From: JAPOXR01 sp965199765
GTDB taxonomy: Bacteria > Pseudomonadota > Alphaproteobacteria > Rhodobacterales > Rhodobacteraceae
DNA: 64,000 nt
NCBI GenBank assembly: GCA_965199765.1
Contig: CBDATC010000002.1
Coordinates: 372,001-436,000, forward strand
Direction of reading: 5' to 3'
Shown piece by piece: positions 1-7,907 of the stretch. A program made the position numbers and the translations under genes. Numbering within the stretch: the stretch's first letter is position 1; each line of letters opens with the position of its first letter. The notes under the pieces were generated by a model. That model worked only from the letters and a program-made list of their open reading frames with translations. It was not told the DNA's origin and did not search any database.

Positions 1-54
1 GTTAGCGAAGTCGCGCAATGAACTTGGCAAACCGCGAATGCCGCTTTGAGTGAG

Positions 55-1497
55 TTAGGTTGAAATTGACGGTTCAGCAACAGAGCCCGCTGAGTTTCGC
101 AGAGCATCATTTATCCGTCCCAGCGACTCGCTTCTGCCTAAAACCAACATGACATCAATGACGCCGGGGGAGAAGGATTGACCGGTCAGCGCCGCGCGGG
201 CAGGCTGGGCGATTTTGCCGAAACCCACCTCCTCCCGCGCGCAGGCGAATTCAATAGCCGCGCGCAGTGCATCTTCTGACCAATCGGTCATTTGCAGATC
301 GGCTGCGAAGCGGGCAAGCAATGCCGATTCAGACTCGCCGAGGAGTTTTTTGGCCTTTTCGTCGATTTTGATTGGCCGTATTGCCCAAATGAACTGCAGC
401 TGATTTTCCAATTCCTTCAGTGTTTTGGCGCGGATTTTCGCCGCCGGCATAGCCCGCAAAACCTTTGATAGCATCGCATGATCCAGCTTCGATCTGCCCG
501 CGCCTGTTCGATATGCCGTCAATTGACGCGCAAGATCCTCATCAGCGGTTCGAGCCAAATGCTGCTTTGACAGATTTTCCAGCTTCCGGCGGTCAAGGCG
601 AGCCGCTGAACGACGCAGCCCGCTGAGATCGAACCATAAAATAGCTTGTTCAGTTGAAAAAAATTCGTCGTTGCCGTGACTCCAGCCCAGTCGTGCAAGA
701 TAGTTTCTGACAGCCGCGGCGGGGAACCCCTGACTGCTGTAAGCATCAAGTCCAGGATCACCGGATCGTTTCGAAAGTTTGCGTCCTTGCTCATCCAATA
801 TCAGCGGCACATGCGCGAATACCGGAGGCATCCAACCGAACGCGGAGTAGACATTCAGTTGGCGTGCGGTGTTTGGAAGGTGGTCGTCGCCTCGAATTAC
901 GTGCGAAACTTTCATTTCGCGGTCATCAACAACAACAGCGAAGTTGTAGGTTGGGGTGCCGTCAGAACGGAGAATGATCATATCGTCCAAAGTCTCATTC
1001 TTCCATGTGAGCTGACCGTAGACGACATCATTGACCACTGTTTCTCCAGAACGAGGCGTCGCCAATCGGACACTGAATGGGCGGTCTGGATGCTCGGTTT
1101 CCGGGACATTGCGCCAGGGACTTTCAAACAATTCCGGGCGCTGCTGACGCTTTGCGGCAGCTTTAGACTCTGCAATCTCCTCTACGGATGAGAAACATCG
1201 GTATGCTTTGCCTGCCGCCACCAGCGATTCGGCGGCCTGCCGGTGTATGTCTTGACGCGAAAACTGACTTACCGCTTCGCCGTCCCAATCCAATCCAAGC
1301 CAAGCCAGTCCTTCAATAATGGCGCGGCTTGCATCAGCGGTTGATCTGACTCGGTCCGTGTCTTCGATTCGCAGCAGGAACCTACCGCCGCGCGATCGTG
1401 CAAACAGCCAATTGAAAAGCGCCGTTCGCGCACCCCCGACATGAAGATCGCCTGTCGGAGAGGGCGCGAACCGCGTTACCACGCTGGAACAATTCAA
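55..1497 (-). CDS. gltX: Glutamyl-tRNA synthetase
   Basis: Class I aminoacyl-tRNA synthetase that charges tRNA-Glu with glutamate in the cytoplasm. The protein is 480 residues, normal for bacterial GltX. The N-terminus carries APSPTGDLHVGGART, where HVGG at residues 19-22 is the HIGH-signature variant usual for this enzyme, and KLSKRSGD near residue 240 is the KMSKS-loop equivalent. The C-terminal helical anticodon-binding domain follows. It lies downstream of lexA on the same strand, 32 bp away, as in many alphaproteobacteria. Alphaproteobacteria often have two GltX paralogues, one also charging tRNA-Gln; the sequence alone does not say which this is. Confidence 0.96.
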   Translation of the reverse strand: MNCSSVVTRFAPSPTGDLHVGGARTALFNWLFARSRGGRFLLRIEDTDRVRSTADASRAIIEGLAWLGLDWDGEAVSQFSRQDIHRQAAESLVAAGKAYRCFSSVEEIAESKAAAKRQQRPELFESPWRNVPETEHPDRPFSVRLATPRSGETVVNDVVYGQLTWKNETLDDMIILRSDGTPTYNFAVVVDDREMKVSHVIRGDDHLPNTARQLNVYSAFGWMPPVFAHVPLILDEQGRKLSKRSGDPGLDAYSSQGFPAAAVRNYLARLGWSHGNDEFFSTEQAILWFDLSGLRRSAARLDRRKLENLSKQHLARTADEDLARQLTAYRTGAGRSKLDHAMLSKVLRAMPAAKIRAKTLKELENQLQFIWAIRPIKIDEKAKKLLGESESALLARFAADLQMTDWSEDALRAAIEFACAREEVGFGKIAQPARAALTGQSFSPGVIDVMLVLGRSESLGRINDALRNSAGSVAEPSIST

Positions 1498-1529
1498 TTT
1501 CAGAACTCGGCGTTGGAGTCAGAACGGCA

Positions 1530-2213
1530 TCAATATTTGCGAAGTAGCCCGACAAGTTTGCCTTGAACGGCTATTTCGTCAGACTGAAACACCCGTGTCT
1601 CGAACTCTTTATTCGCCGCTTCAAGCGCAATCACATTGCCCCCGGTGCGCAGCCGCTTAAGCGTCGCCTCTTGACCGCGGATTAATGCAACAATGATTTC
1701 ACCGCTGTCGGCAGTCGACTGCCTCCGGATAATCGCAGTGTCTTGGTGATGAATGCCGGCATCGATCATCGAGTCGCCAACAACAGTCAATGCGAAATGC
1801 TCTCCGATTCCTGATACCATATGCGGGGGCACACCGATGTCGCCTTCCTTGGTGCTGATGGCTTCAATCGGTGAGCCAGCGGCGATTCGTCCCATCAATG
1901 GAATCGACAAGTCGCCCATTGACTCAACCGCAGGCCAATCCGCTTCTTTACGCTTCGGTGTTCCGGCGCCAACCGCCACAGGTGGCGCTTTCCCGTATTT
2001 GGCAGGGAGTTTGACAACCTCGATCGCACGGGCGCGATTTTCCATTCGTTCGATAAATCCTCGTTCCTCCAATGATTTGATCAGTCGATGAATTCCCGAT
2101 TTTGACTTAAGCTTCAACTCTTCCTTCATTTCATCGTAAGAAGGCGGATAACCATCTTCCCTGATTCGTTTTTCGATGAACTCTAAGAGGCTGAGTTGAC
2201 GACGTGTTAGCAT
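1530..2213 (-). CDS. lexA: LexA SOS repressor
   Basis: Transcriptional repressor of the SOS regulon that self-cleaves when activated RecA filaments form. It is 227 residues: an N-terminal winged helix beginning MLTRRQLSLLEFIEKRI, a linker with an Ala-Gly cleavage region (GRIAAGSPIEAIS), and an S24 peptidase domain with the nucleophile in VGDSMIDAG. The start is backed by an AAAGGAAC ribosome site just upstream. Its own promoter contains an alphaproteobacterial LexA box (listed separately), which predicts autoregulation. It sits between moeA and gltX. comEC, often found between lexA and gltX in related genomes, is absent. Confidence 0.97.
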   Translation of the reverse strand: MLTRRQLSLLEFIEKRIREDGYPPSYDEMKEELKLKSKSGIHRLIKSLEERGFIERMENRARAIEVVKLPAKYGKAPPVAVGAGTPKRKEADWPAVESMGDLSIPLMGRIAAGSPIEAISTKEGDIGVPPHMVSGIGEHFALTVVGDSMIDAGIHHQDTAIIRRQSTADSGEIIVALIRGQEATLKRLRTGGNVIALEAANKEFETRVFQSDEIAVQGKLVGLLRKY

Positions 2214-2258
2214 GACATGTTCCTTTCGATATGTTCGATCTTCCCTGTTTAAATCGCA

Positions 2259-2287
2259 GTTCTAAAGGTGTTCGTGTTCTGTGTCAA
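2259..2287 (-). promoter_or_regulatory. lexA promoter with overlapping LexA box
   Basis: Read on the minus strand, TTGACA (2282-2287) is followed after 17 bp by TAGAAC (2259-2264), a good sigma70-type promoter. The LexA box GAAC-N7-GAAC (plus strand GTTCTAAAGGTGTTC, 2259-2273) covers the -10 element, so bound LexA would block RNA polymerase. This direct-repeat motif is the known SOS box of alphaproteobacteria. The -35 overlaps the 3' end of moeA, so moeA readthrough may also supply lexA. Confidence 0.82.
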
Positions 2288-3486
2288 CTAAAATTTGGAA
2301 ATTTTATGTAATCGACATTATCACCTTCCATTCGCGCAGGATCGCCGGGAGGCCGAATCACCAGAACTTCCGCATTTGCAAGCACAGTGAGCAGCGAGCT
2401 GTCCTGTTGCTTGAACACGTGCAAAGCGGTGCTGTCCCGCCCTTTGTCGGTCCAACATGCGCGCATAAAGTGTTCGCGGGATCCATTTGGTCCGATTGCC
2501 GATTGAAGTTGGGCAGAATGGCGCTGTCTGCGATGCCGGCCGAGTCCCAGCATCGCATTGACCGCAGGAAGAACAAAAACGAGGCAGCAGACGAGTGCGG
2601 AAACCGGATTGCCAGGCAGACCGATGATCGGCTTATCAAAGAGCTTGCCAGCCAAAAGCGGCTTTCCGGGACGCACGGAAACCTTGTGGAACGAAAGCTC
2701 CATTCCCAGTGATATCGCCGCCGGCAGGACAAGATCCCGGTCTCCAACCGATGCGCCGCCGAGTGTGACAACCATATCCGCATCCGCCGCAAGCCTAAGC
2801 GCCGACACCAAATCATTCTCGGTATCGCGTGCGATCGGCATAAGTCGCGGCTTTGCCCCGGCAGCAGTCAGAATCGCTGCCAGTCCATATCCGCTGGATG
2901 CCACGATTTCATCCGCGCCAAGCACAGCTCCCGGCATGCGCAGCTCGTCACCTGTCGGGATGATCGCGATGTCCGGCTTTCTGACTACTGAAACTTCTGC
3001 GACGTTCATCGCTGCGATCAATGCCGCAGTGGATGGCGATATGCGCTGATGAGAATCAATTTGCGATCCGGCTTCAAAGTCTCCACCCGCCGGGCGGATA
3101 AAGCGGTTTTGCTCTGCATTGTCCGCCATCCGCAGACGATTGCAGGAAAGGTGCGCGTCTTCCTGAATAATAATCCTATCGGCTCCGTCCGGAACTGGCG
3201 CTCCGGTAAAAATACGGACAGCTTCTCCTTGCAGAATTGGTGCTTTGAAAGCTTTGCCCGCCGCTGATTCTCCAATGATTCTGAGTGGAATGCCCCGCAC
3301 AATATCCTGATGGCGAACCGCATAGCCATCCATCGCCGATGACGGGAACGGGGGCTGGTCGCGCTCGGCAACAACAGCTTCGGCCAGCACACGGTCAAAG
3401 GCGGCGATTAAGGGGATTGATTCGGTATCGGAAATCTGCGGCGTCAGTTCAAATATCCGCGAAAGCGCCTCGTCAGACGAAATCAT
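2284..3486 (-). CDS. moeA: Molybdopterin molybdenumtransferase MoeA
   Basis: Inserts molybdate into adenylylated molybdopterin in the last steps of molybdenum cofactor synthesis. The 400-residue protein is of normal length and shows the family pattern: an N-terminal region with SSAMDGYA, a GAPVPDGAD segment, the PTGDEL motif of the MoCF-binding domain, GGASVGDRD, and GLPGNPVSALV. Its start overlaps the moaC stop by 4 bp (ATGA), indicating translational coupling. It is followed by the promoter of lexA. Confidence in the function is high because of the unbroken domain set and the moaC neighbour. Confidence 0.95.
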   Translation of the reverse strand: MISSDEALSRIFELTPQISDTESIPLIAAFDRVLAEAVVAERDQPPFPSSAMDGYAVRHQDIVRGIPLRIIGESAAGKAFKAPILQGEAVRIFTGAPVPDGADRIIIQEDAHLSCNRLRMADNAEQNRFIRPAGGDFEAGSQIDSHQRISPSTAALIAAMNVAEVSVVRKPDIAIIPTGDELRMPGAVLGADEIVASSGYGLAAILTAAGAKPRLMPIARDTENDLVSALRLAADADMVVTLGGASVGDRDLVLPAAISLGMELSFHKVSVRPGKPLLAGKLFDKPIIGLPGNPVSALVCCLVFVLPAVNAMLGLGRHRRQRHSAQLQSAIGPNGSREHFMRACWTDKGRDSTALHVFKQQDSSLLTVLANAEVLVIRPPGDPARMEGDNVDYIKFPNFS

Positions 3487-3962
3487 GCGCGGCCCTCGAA
3501 TCGACCGCTCTTGCCTCCATCCTTGTAAACCAATCGAATATCGGTGATTTCGAGTGTTCGGTCCAGCGACTTAACCATATCATAAACGGTAAGAGCGGCC
3601 GCGGAAACGCTCGTCAACGCCTCCATTTCAACCCCGGTGCGCCCAAGGGTTGATACAGTCGCTTGAATTTCCACACAGGGCGGATCATCCAACGTGTTTA
3701 AACTGACGTCGATTCCAGTTATCGGAAGCGGATGGCAGAGCGGTATCAAGTCCGATGTGCGTTTGGCTCCAGTAATGCCGGCAATCTGCGCGACTGCCAA
3801 GACATCGCCCTTCCGGCCTCTGTTTTCACGAATATGGCGCAAAGTTGCAGCGTTCATTCGCACGGTTCCCTTTGCTACCGCTGTCCGCTTTGTGATGTCT
3901 TTTTCGGAGATATTGACCATACGCGCATCACCGGCACTGTCGAAATGTGTGAATTTGCTCAT
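3483..3962 (-). CDS. moaC: Cyclic pyranopterin monophosphate synthase MoaC
   Basis: Converts the MoaA product (3',8-cyclo-7,8-dihydro-GTP) to cyclic pyranopterin monophosphate in molybdenum cofactor synthesis. The protein is 159 residues, the usual MoaC size, starting MSKFTHFDSAGDARMVNISEKD. Conserved blocks visible include IAGITGAKRTSDLIPLCHPL, GVEMEALTSVSAAALTVYDM and VYKDGGKSG, which carry the known active-site residues. It lies 5 bp after trpC and overlaps moeA by 4 bp, so it is probably cotranscribed with the trp genes, a linkage typical of alphaproteobacteria. Confidence 0.96.
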   Translation of the reverse strand: MSKFTHFDSAGDARMVNISEKDITKRTAVAKGTVRMNAATLRHIRENRGRKGDVLAVAQIAGITGAKRTSDLIPLCHPLPITGIDVSLNTLDDPPCVEIQATVSTLGRTGVEMEALTSVSAAALTVYDMVKSLDRTLEITDIRLVYKDGGKSGRFEGRA

Positions 3963-3967
3963 TAAGA

Positions 3968-4771
3968 CTATGATGGTGTTTGTTCAGTGGTCAGAAGCTT
4001 TCGGACCGTATGTTCTGTATCCGCTGAACGCATAAGCATTTCACCGATGAGGAAGCAGCGAATCCCGGCCTCAGCCAATCGGTCAAGGTCCGTTCGATTC
4101 CGCAACCCGGATTCCGCAACAACCGTAATCTCATCCGGAACGTCCGGCATCAGCGACAAGGTCGTCTCAATCGAGACTTCGAAGGTCTTCAGATTGCGGT
4201 TGTTGATTCCTACGAGCAAGGGATCAAGGCGCAATGCACGGTCAAGCTCTTGCCGATCATGCACCTCTATAAGGGAGTCCATGCCGAGTTCATGCGACGC
4301 TGCCTGAAGTTCATTCGCCAGCGCGTCATCGACCATCGCCATGATTATCAAAATGCAGTCGGCTCCATAAGCGCGCGCTTCCACCACTTGATAAGGGTCT
4401 AACATGAATTCCTTGCGAAGCGTCGGTAATGAGGTGGCGGCCGAAACGGCGCCAAGATGCTCCAACGTTCCTTGAAAACTCGGGCCATCGGTCAAAACCG
4501 AAACACAGGCAGCACCGCCTTTTTCGTAAGCTCTTGCAGTCCGAACGGGATCAAAATCTTCGGCAATCAAACCTTTTGAAGGGCTGGCCTTTTTGACTTC
4601 AGCGATCAGCCCGTAACCGTCGTACGAAGCAGCACGCAGCGTATGCAAAAATCCTCTTGGCGACGGTCTGTCGCGAATCGCTTCCGTCAATTTGCTTTCC
4701 GGCCGAAGAGCCCGGCGCTCTCGGATTTCCGTCCGCTTGTAGCCCGCGATGCGATCCAAAATATTGTTCAC
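3968..4771 (-). CDS. trpC: Indole-3-glycerol phosphate synthase
   Basis: Ring closure of carboxyphenylamino-deoxyribulose phosphate to indole-3-glycerol phosphate in tryptophan synthesis. A TIM-barrel protein with EVKKASPSKG, VSVLTD, LRKEFMLDPYQ, GINNRNL and AESGL, all TrpC signatures. I place the start at a GTG (4769-4771) giving VNNILDRIAGYKRTEI, because family members start there and this GTGA overlaps the trpD stop by 4 bp, with GGAG about 10 bp upstream. An in-frame ATG at 4813 would add 14 residues that look like trpD reading in another frame. The trpF gene is not in the window. Confidence 0.94.
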   Translation of the reverse strand: MNNILDRIAGYKRTEIRERRALRPESKLTEAIRDRPSPRGFLHTLRAASYDGYGLIAEVKKASPSKGLIAEDFDPVRTARAYEKGGAACVSVLTDGPSFQGTLEHLGAVSAATSLPTLRKEFMLDPYQVVEARAYGADCILIIMAMVDDALANELQAASHELGMDSLIEVHDRQELDRALRLDPLLVGINNRNLKTFEVSIETTLSLMPDVPDEITVVAESGLRNRTDLDRLAEAGIRCFLIGEMLMRSADTEHTVRKLLTTEQTPS

Positions 4772-5790
4772 GCAGCTGCATCTCCGGTAATCCTGATCAA
4801 CCGATTCAGACAATCACGCGCTTTGCCGCTGTCAATGCTGTGGCGACCCATTTCAACACCTTGGTGCAAGGAACCGGCGGCTTCCGCGATTACCAGAGCG
4901 GCAGCGGCGTTCAGCAGAACCGCATCACGGTAGGGCGACTGCGCCCCATCCAGCAATTCCTGTAAGGCCGCTGCATTTTCTCGCGGGCTCGCACCGCGAA
5001 TGGTCTCGAATTTGTGGGTGGGCAAACCGGCGTTGATGGGCTCGATGGTTAAGTTTTGAATCGAGCCGTTTTTGAGAATCACCACATCGGTTGGCCCTGA
5101 TATCGAAATCTCGTCCGTACCGTCATGGCCATGAACGATCCATGCATGCTTTGACCCAAGCCTGTCTAAAGTTTCAGCCATTGGTTTAAGCAAGCTAGGA
5201 GAAAAAGCGCCCGAAAGCTGCCGTGAAACTCCAGCGGGGTTGGTTAGTGGTCCCAGAATATTAAAGATTGTCCGCGTCCCAAGCTCTTGACGGGCAGGCA
5301 TGCAATGACGCATCGCTGGATGGTGCATTGGCGCCATCATGAAACCGATACCGGCTTCTTTAATCGCGGTTTCAACGGTCTCCGACCCGACCTCAATTGT
5401 CACGCCAAGGCAGGAGAGCACGTCCGCTGCTCCGGATTTCGATGAAAGGTTGCGGTTGCCGTGCTTTGCGACGGGGATGCCAGCCCCGGCGACAACCAAT
5501 GCCGTGGCGGTTGAAATATTAAGTGTGCCTTTGCCATCTCCACCGGTCCCGACAATGTCGATCGCATTGGCTGGAGCGTGGACGGATTTGCATTTGGACC
5601 GCATGACCGCGGCAGCGGCCGCATACTCGTCCACAGTCTCGCCCCTTGTGCGCAAGGCGATCAGAAATCCGCCGATCTGAGCCGGCGTGGCTAATCCTTC
5701 CATTATAATTTCAAAGGCGCTCTCCGCTTCACTGGCAGATAGCGGTCGTTCGACCGATGCAGCGATAAGGGTTTTGAGATCGTTGCTCAT
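4768..5790 (-). CDS. trpD: Anthranilate phosphoribosyltransferase
   Basis: Transfers phosphoribose from PRPP to anthranilate in tryptophan synthesis. The 340-residue protein has the N-terminal helical domain, the PRPP/glycine loop DIVGTGGDGKGTLNIST, KHGNRNLSSKSGAADVL, and NILGPLTNPA, all diagnostic. It is a free-standing TrpD, not fused to TrpG. It is 8 bp downstream of trpG and overlaps trpC by 4 bp, so trpG, trpD and trpC form one translationally linked block. Confidence 0.96.
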   Translation of the reverse strand: MSNDLKTLIAASVERPLSASEAESAFEIIMEGLATPAQIGGFLIALRTRGETVDEYAAAAAVMRSKCKSVHAPANAIDIVGTGGDGKGTLNISTATALVVAGAGIPVAKHGNRNLSSKSGAADVLSCLGVTIEVGSETVETAIKEAGIGFMMAPMHHPAMRHCMPARQELGTRTIFNILGPLTNPAGVSRQLSGAFSPSLLKPMAETLDRLGSKHAWIVHGHDGTDEISISGPTDVVILKNGSIQNLTIEPINAGLPTHKFETIRGASPRENAAALQELLDGAQSPYRDAVLLNAAAALVIAEAAGSLHQGVEMGRHSIDSGKARDCLNRLIRITGDAAA

Positions 5791-5798
5791 GGCACATC

Positions 5799-6368
5799 CT
5801 ATACAGTATTCAAAAACTGTCCGAGAATTTCTTTGCCGTATTGTGTTTTGATGCTCTCCGGATGAAACTGCATTCCGATGATCGGCAATTGGCTGTGCTT
5901 CAATCCCATAATGACGCCATCATCTGACCACGCCGTTGTTTCAAGCATTGGCGGCATGGAATCCGGTTCCACAACAAGCGAATGATAGCGTGTGGCGGCA
6001 AAAGGCGAGGGGAGCCCTTGCATCGGCGTCACTCCTTTGTGATGGATCTGCCTAACCTTGCCATGCACGATTTCTTCGCACTGGACGATCCTTCCTCCGA
6101 AAGCCTGGGCAATCGACTGATGGCCCAAACACACACCAAGCAGGGGAGTTTGGGTGTCCGCCGCGCGTTTCACGACTTCAAGGCAAATGCCGGCCTGGTC
6201 CGGACCGCACGGACCTGGCGAGAGGACGATGGCCTTGGGCTGCAACGCGAATGCCTCATCGCATGTGACGGAGTCGTTTCTCCTCACATCCGTTTCCGCG
6301 CCAAGTTCACCAAGATACTGGACAAGATTGAATGTGAAGCTGTCGTAGTTGTCGATCAATAGAATCAT
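5799..6368 (-). CDS. trpG: Anthranilate synthase component II (glutamine amidotransferase)
   Basis: Supplies ammonia from glutamine to TrpE for anthranilate synthesis. 189 residues, class I amidotransferase: MILLIDNYDSFTFNLVQYL at the start, the nucleophile elbow LLGVCLGHQSIAQAFGG (catalytic Cys), and the His-Glu pair in GMQFHPESI near the C-terminus. Some bacteria share this subunit with para-aminobenzoate synthase; the position directly after trpE argues for the tryptophan role first, and sharing cannot be excluded. Confidence 0.96.
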   Translation of the reverse strand: MILLIDNYDSFTFNLVQYLGELGAETDVRRNDSVTCDEAFALQPKAIVLSPGPCGPDQAGICLEVVKRAADTQTPLLGVCLGHQSIAQAFGGRIVQCEEIVHGKVRQIHHKGVTPMQGLPSPFAATRYHSLVVEPDSMPPMLETTAWSDDGVIMGLKHSQLPIIGMQFHPESIKTQYGKEILGQFLNTV

Positions 6369-6386
6369 GGAACAGCCGTTGCGCGG

Positions 6387-7898
6387 CTAAGCCGCCTTAA
6401 TCTCCGAAAACATGGCGGCGTCTTCAGCCGCTTGCAGCAAGGCCAGCGATTTATCGACGGTTTCTGTCCATTCGACTTCGGGTTCGCTGTCGTGAACGAT
6501 CCCGCCACCCGCTTGAACGTAGAGTTCACCGTCCTTCAGCACCGCTGTGCGAAGGGCTATGCACATATCCATGTCTCCATTCACCGAAAAGTATCCCACC
6601 CCACCTGCATAAACACCGCGCTTTTCTTGCTCCAGCTCGTCGATGATTTCCATGGCGCGGACTTTTGGCGCACCGGATACGGTTCCAGCGGGGAGACCCG
6701 CGAGCAGAGCTGACAATGCATCATGTTCATCATCAAGTTCCCCGACCACATTAGAAACGATGTGCATAACGTGCGAGTATTTTTCAATCACAAACATTTC
6801 TGTCGGCTTAACAGAGCCGGTGCGGGAAACCCGACCGACATCGTTGCGGCCAAGGTCAAGCAGCATCAAATGCTCCGCTCTTTCTTTCTCGTCGGCGAGC
6901 AGCTCTTCGGCAAACCGGCTGTCTTGAGCAGGTGTTTTTCCGCGTGGCCGCGTTCCGGCGATCGGTCTGATGGTCACCTCTCTGCCGAAAACCCGAACAA
7001 GTATCTCTGGGCTTGCTCCAATGACCTGAAAATCGCCGAAATTGAAGAAAAACATGAATGGAGACGGGTTGGTTCGTCTCAACGCACGATAAAACGCCAA
7101 TGGAGGGAGTTCGAATTTTTGTTTCCATCGCTGGCTTGGAACAACCTGAAATACATCACCGTTACGGATATAGTCTTTGGCGCGTTCAACAATGCGCAGA
7201 TAATCCTCTTTCGTGGTGTTCGACTTGGCTTCGAAGGTTGATGCAGCCATGCCAAGACCGCGTGTCTGCACGGTCGATCGGGTTTCCAATGTCTCTATTG
7301 CGTTTTTCACACGCCCCGCCGCTTTCGAATATGCGTCCTCTGCGCAAAGTCCACTGTCAGCCCACGCGGCGCTGACAACAATCACCTCGCCTTTAACGCC
7401 GTCAAGCACCGCGACAACGGTTGGCCGGATGAGCAACGCGTCGGGGATGCCCAATGGGTCGATATGGGAGTGGGGAAGATCCTCTACTAACCGAACCATG
7501 TCGTAACCGAGATAGCCGAACAATCCAGCGGCGCCTGCCGGTAGTCCATCGGGTAGTTCAATGCGGCTGCGTTTGATCAGCCGTCTGAGCGATACAAATG
7601 CGGCCTCGCTGTCCGGTTCAAACTCTGCGTCGCTCAGCAGAGCGTTTTTGCTAACCTCGGATTTCCCATCATGACAACGCCAGATGATATCGGGTTCCAT
7701 TCCGATGATCGAATACCGACCGCGGATTTCACCTCCGGTTACCGATTCAAGAATAAAGCTGTTTTTTCCCGCTGCCGCCAGCTTCATGATGAGCGAAACC
7801 GGTGTGTCCAGATCTGCGGCTAAGCGCGAATAGACAACTTGGTTCCGACCATTTTGATACCGATCCGTGAATTCAGAATATGAGGGGAGTATTGCCAT
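6387..7898 (-). CDS. trpE: Anthranilate synthase component I
   Basis: Converts chorismate to anthranilate with ammonia from TrpG. The 503-residue protein has the N-terminal regulatory domain containing LESVTGGEIRGRYSIIG (an LLES-type tryptophan-binding motif suggesting feedback inhibition) and the chorismate-binding domain with NPSPFMFF, PIAGTRPRG, DEKERAEHLMLLDLGRND, GTVSGAPKVRAMEII and YAGGVGYF. It lies 10 bp after ppiD and 18 bp before trpG on the same strand. No leader peptide or attenuator is visible in the 9-bp gap, so any attenuation would have to be upstream of ppiD. Confidence 0.96.
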   Translation of the reverse strand: MAILPSYSEFTDRYQNGRNQVVYSRLAADLDTPVSLIMKLAAAGKNSFILESVTGGEIRGRYSIIGMEPDIIWRCHDGKSEVSKNALLSDAEFEPDSEAAFVSLRRLIKRSRIELPDGLPAGAAGLFGYLGYDMVRLVEDLPHSHIDPLGIPDALLIRPTVVAVLDGVKGEVIVVSAAWADSGLCAEDAYSKAAGRVKNAIETLETRSTVQTRGLGMAASTFEAKSNTTKEDYLRIVERAKDYIRNGDVFQVVPSQRWKQKFELPPLAFYRALRRTNPSPFMFFFNFGDFQVIGASPEILVRVFGREVTIRPIAGTRPRGKTPAQDSRFAEELLADEKERAEHLMLLDLGRNDVGRVSRTGSVKPTEMFVIEKYSHVMHIVSNVVGELDDEHDALSALLAGLPAGTVSGAPKVRAMEIIDELEQEKRGVYAGGVGYFSVNGDMDMCIALRTAVLKDGELYVQAGGGIVHDSEPEVEWTETVDKSLALLQAAEDAAMFSEIKAA

Positions 7899-7907
7899 TG
7901 TGGTTGT

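Noticed and set aside
676..1191. 171-residue plus-strand ORF inside gltX
   Set aside because: Antisense shadow of a well supported housekeeping gene.
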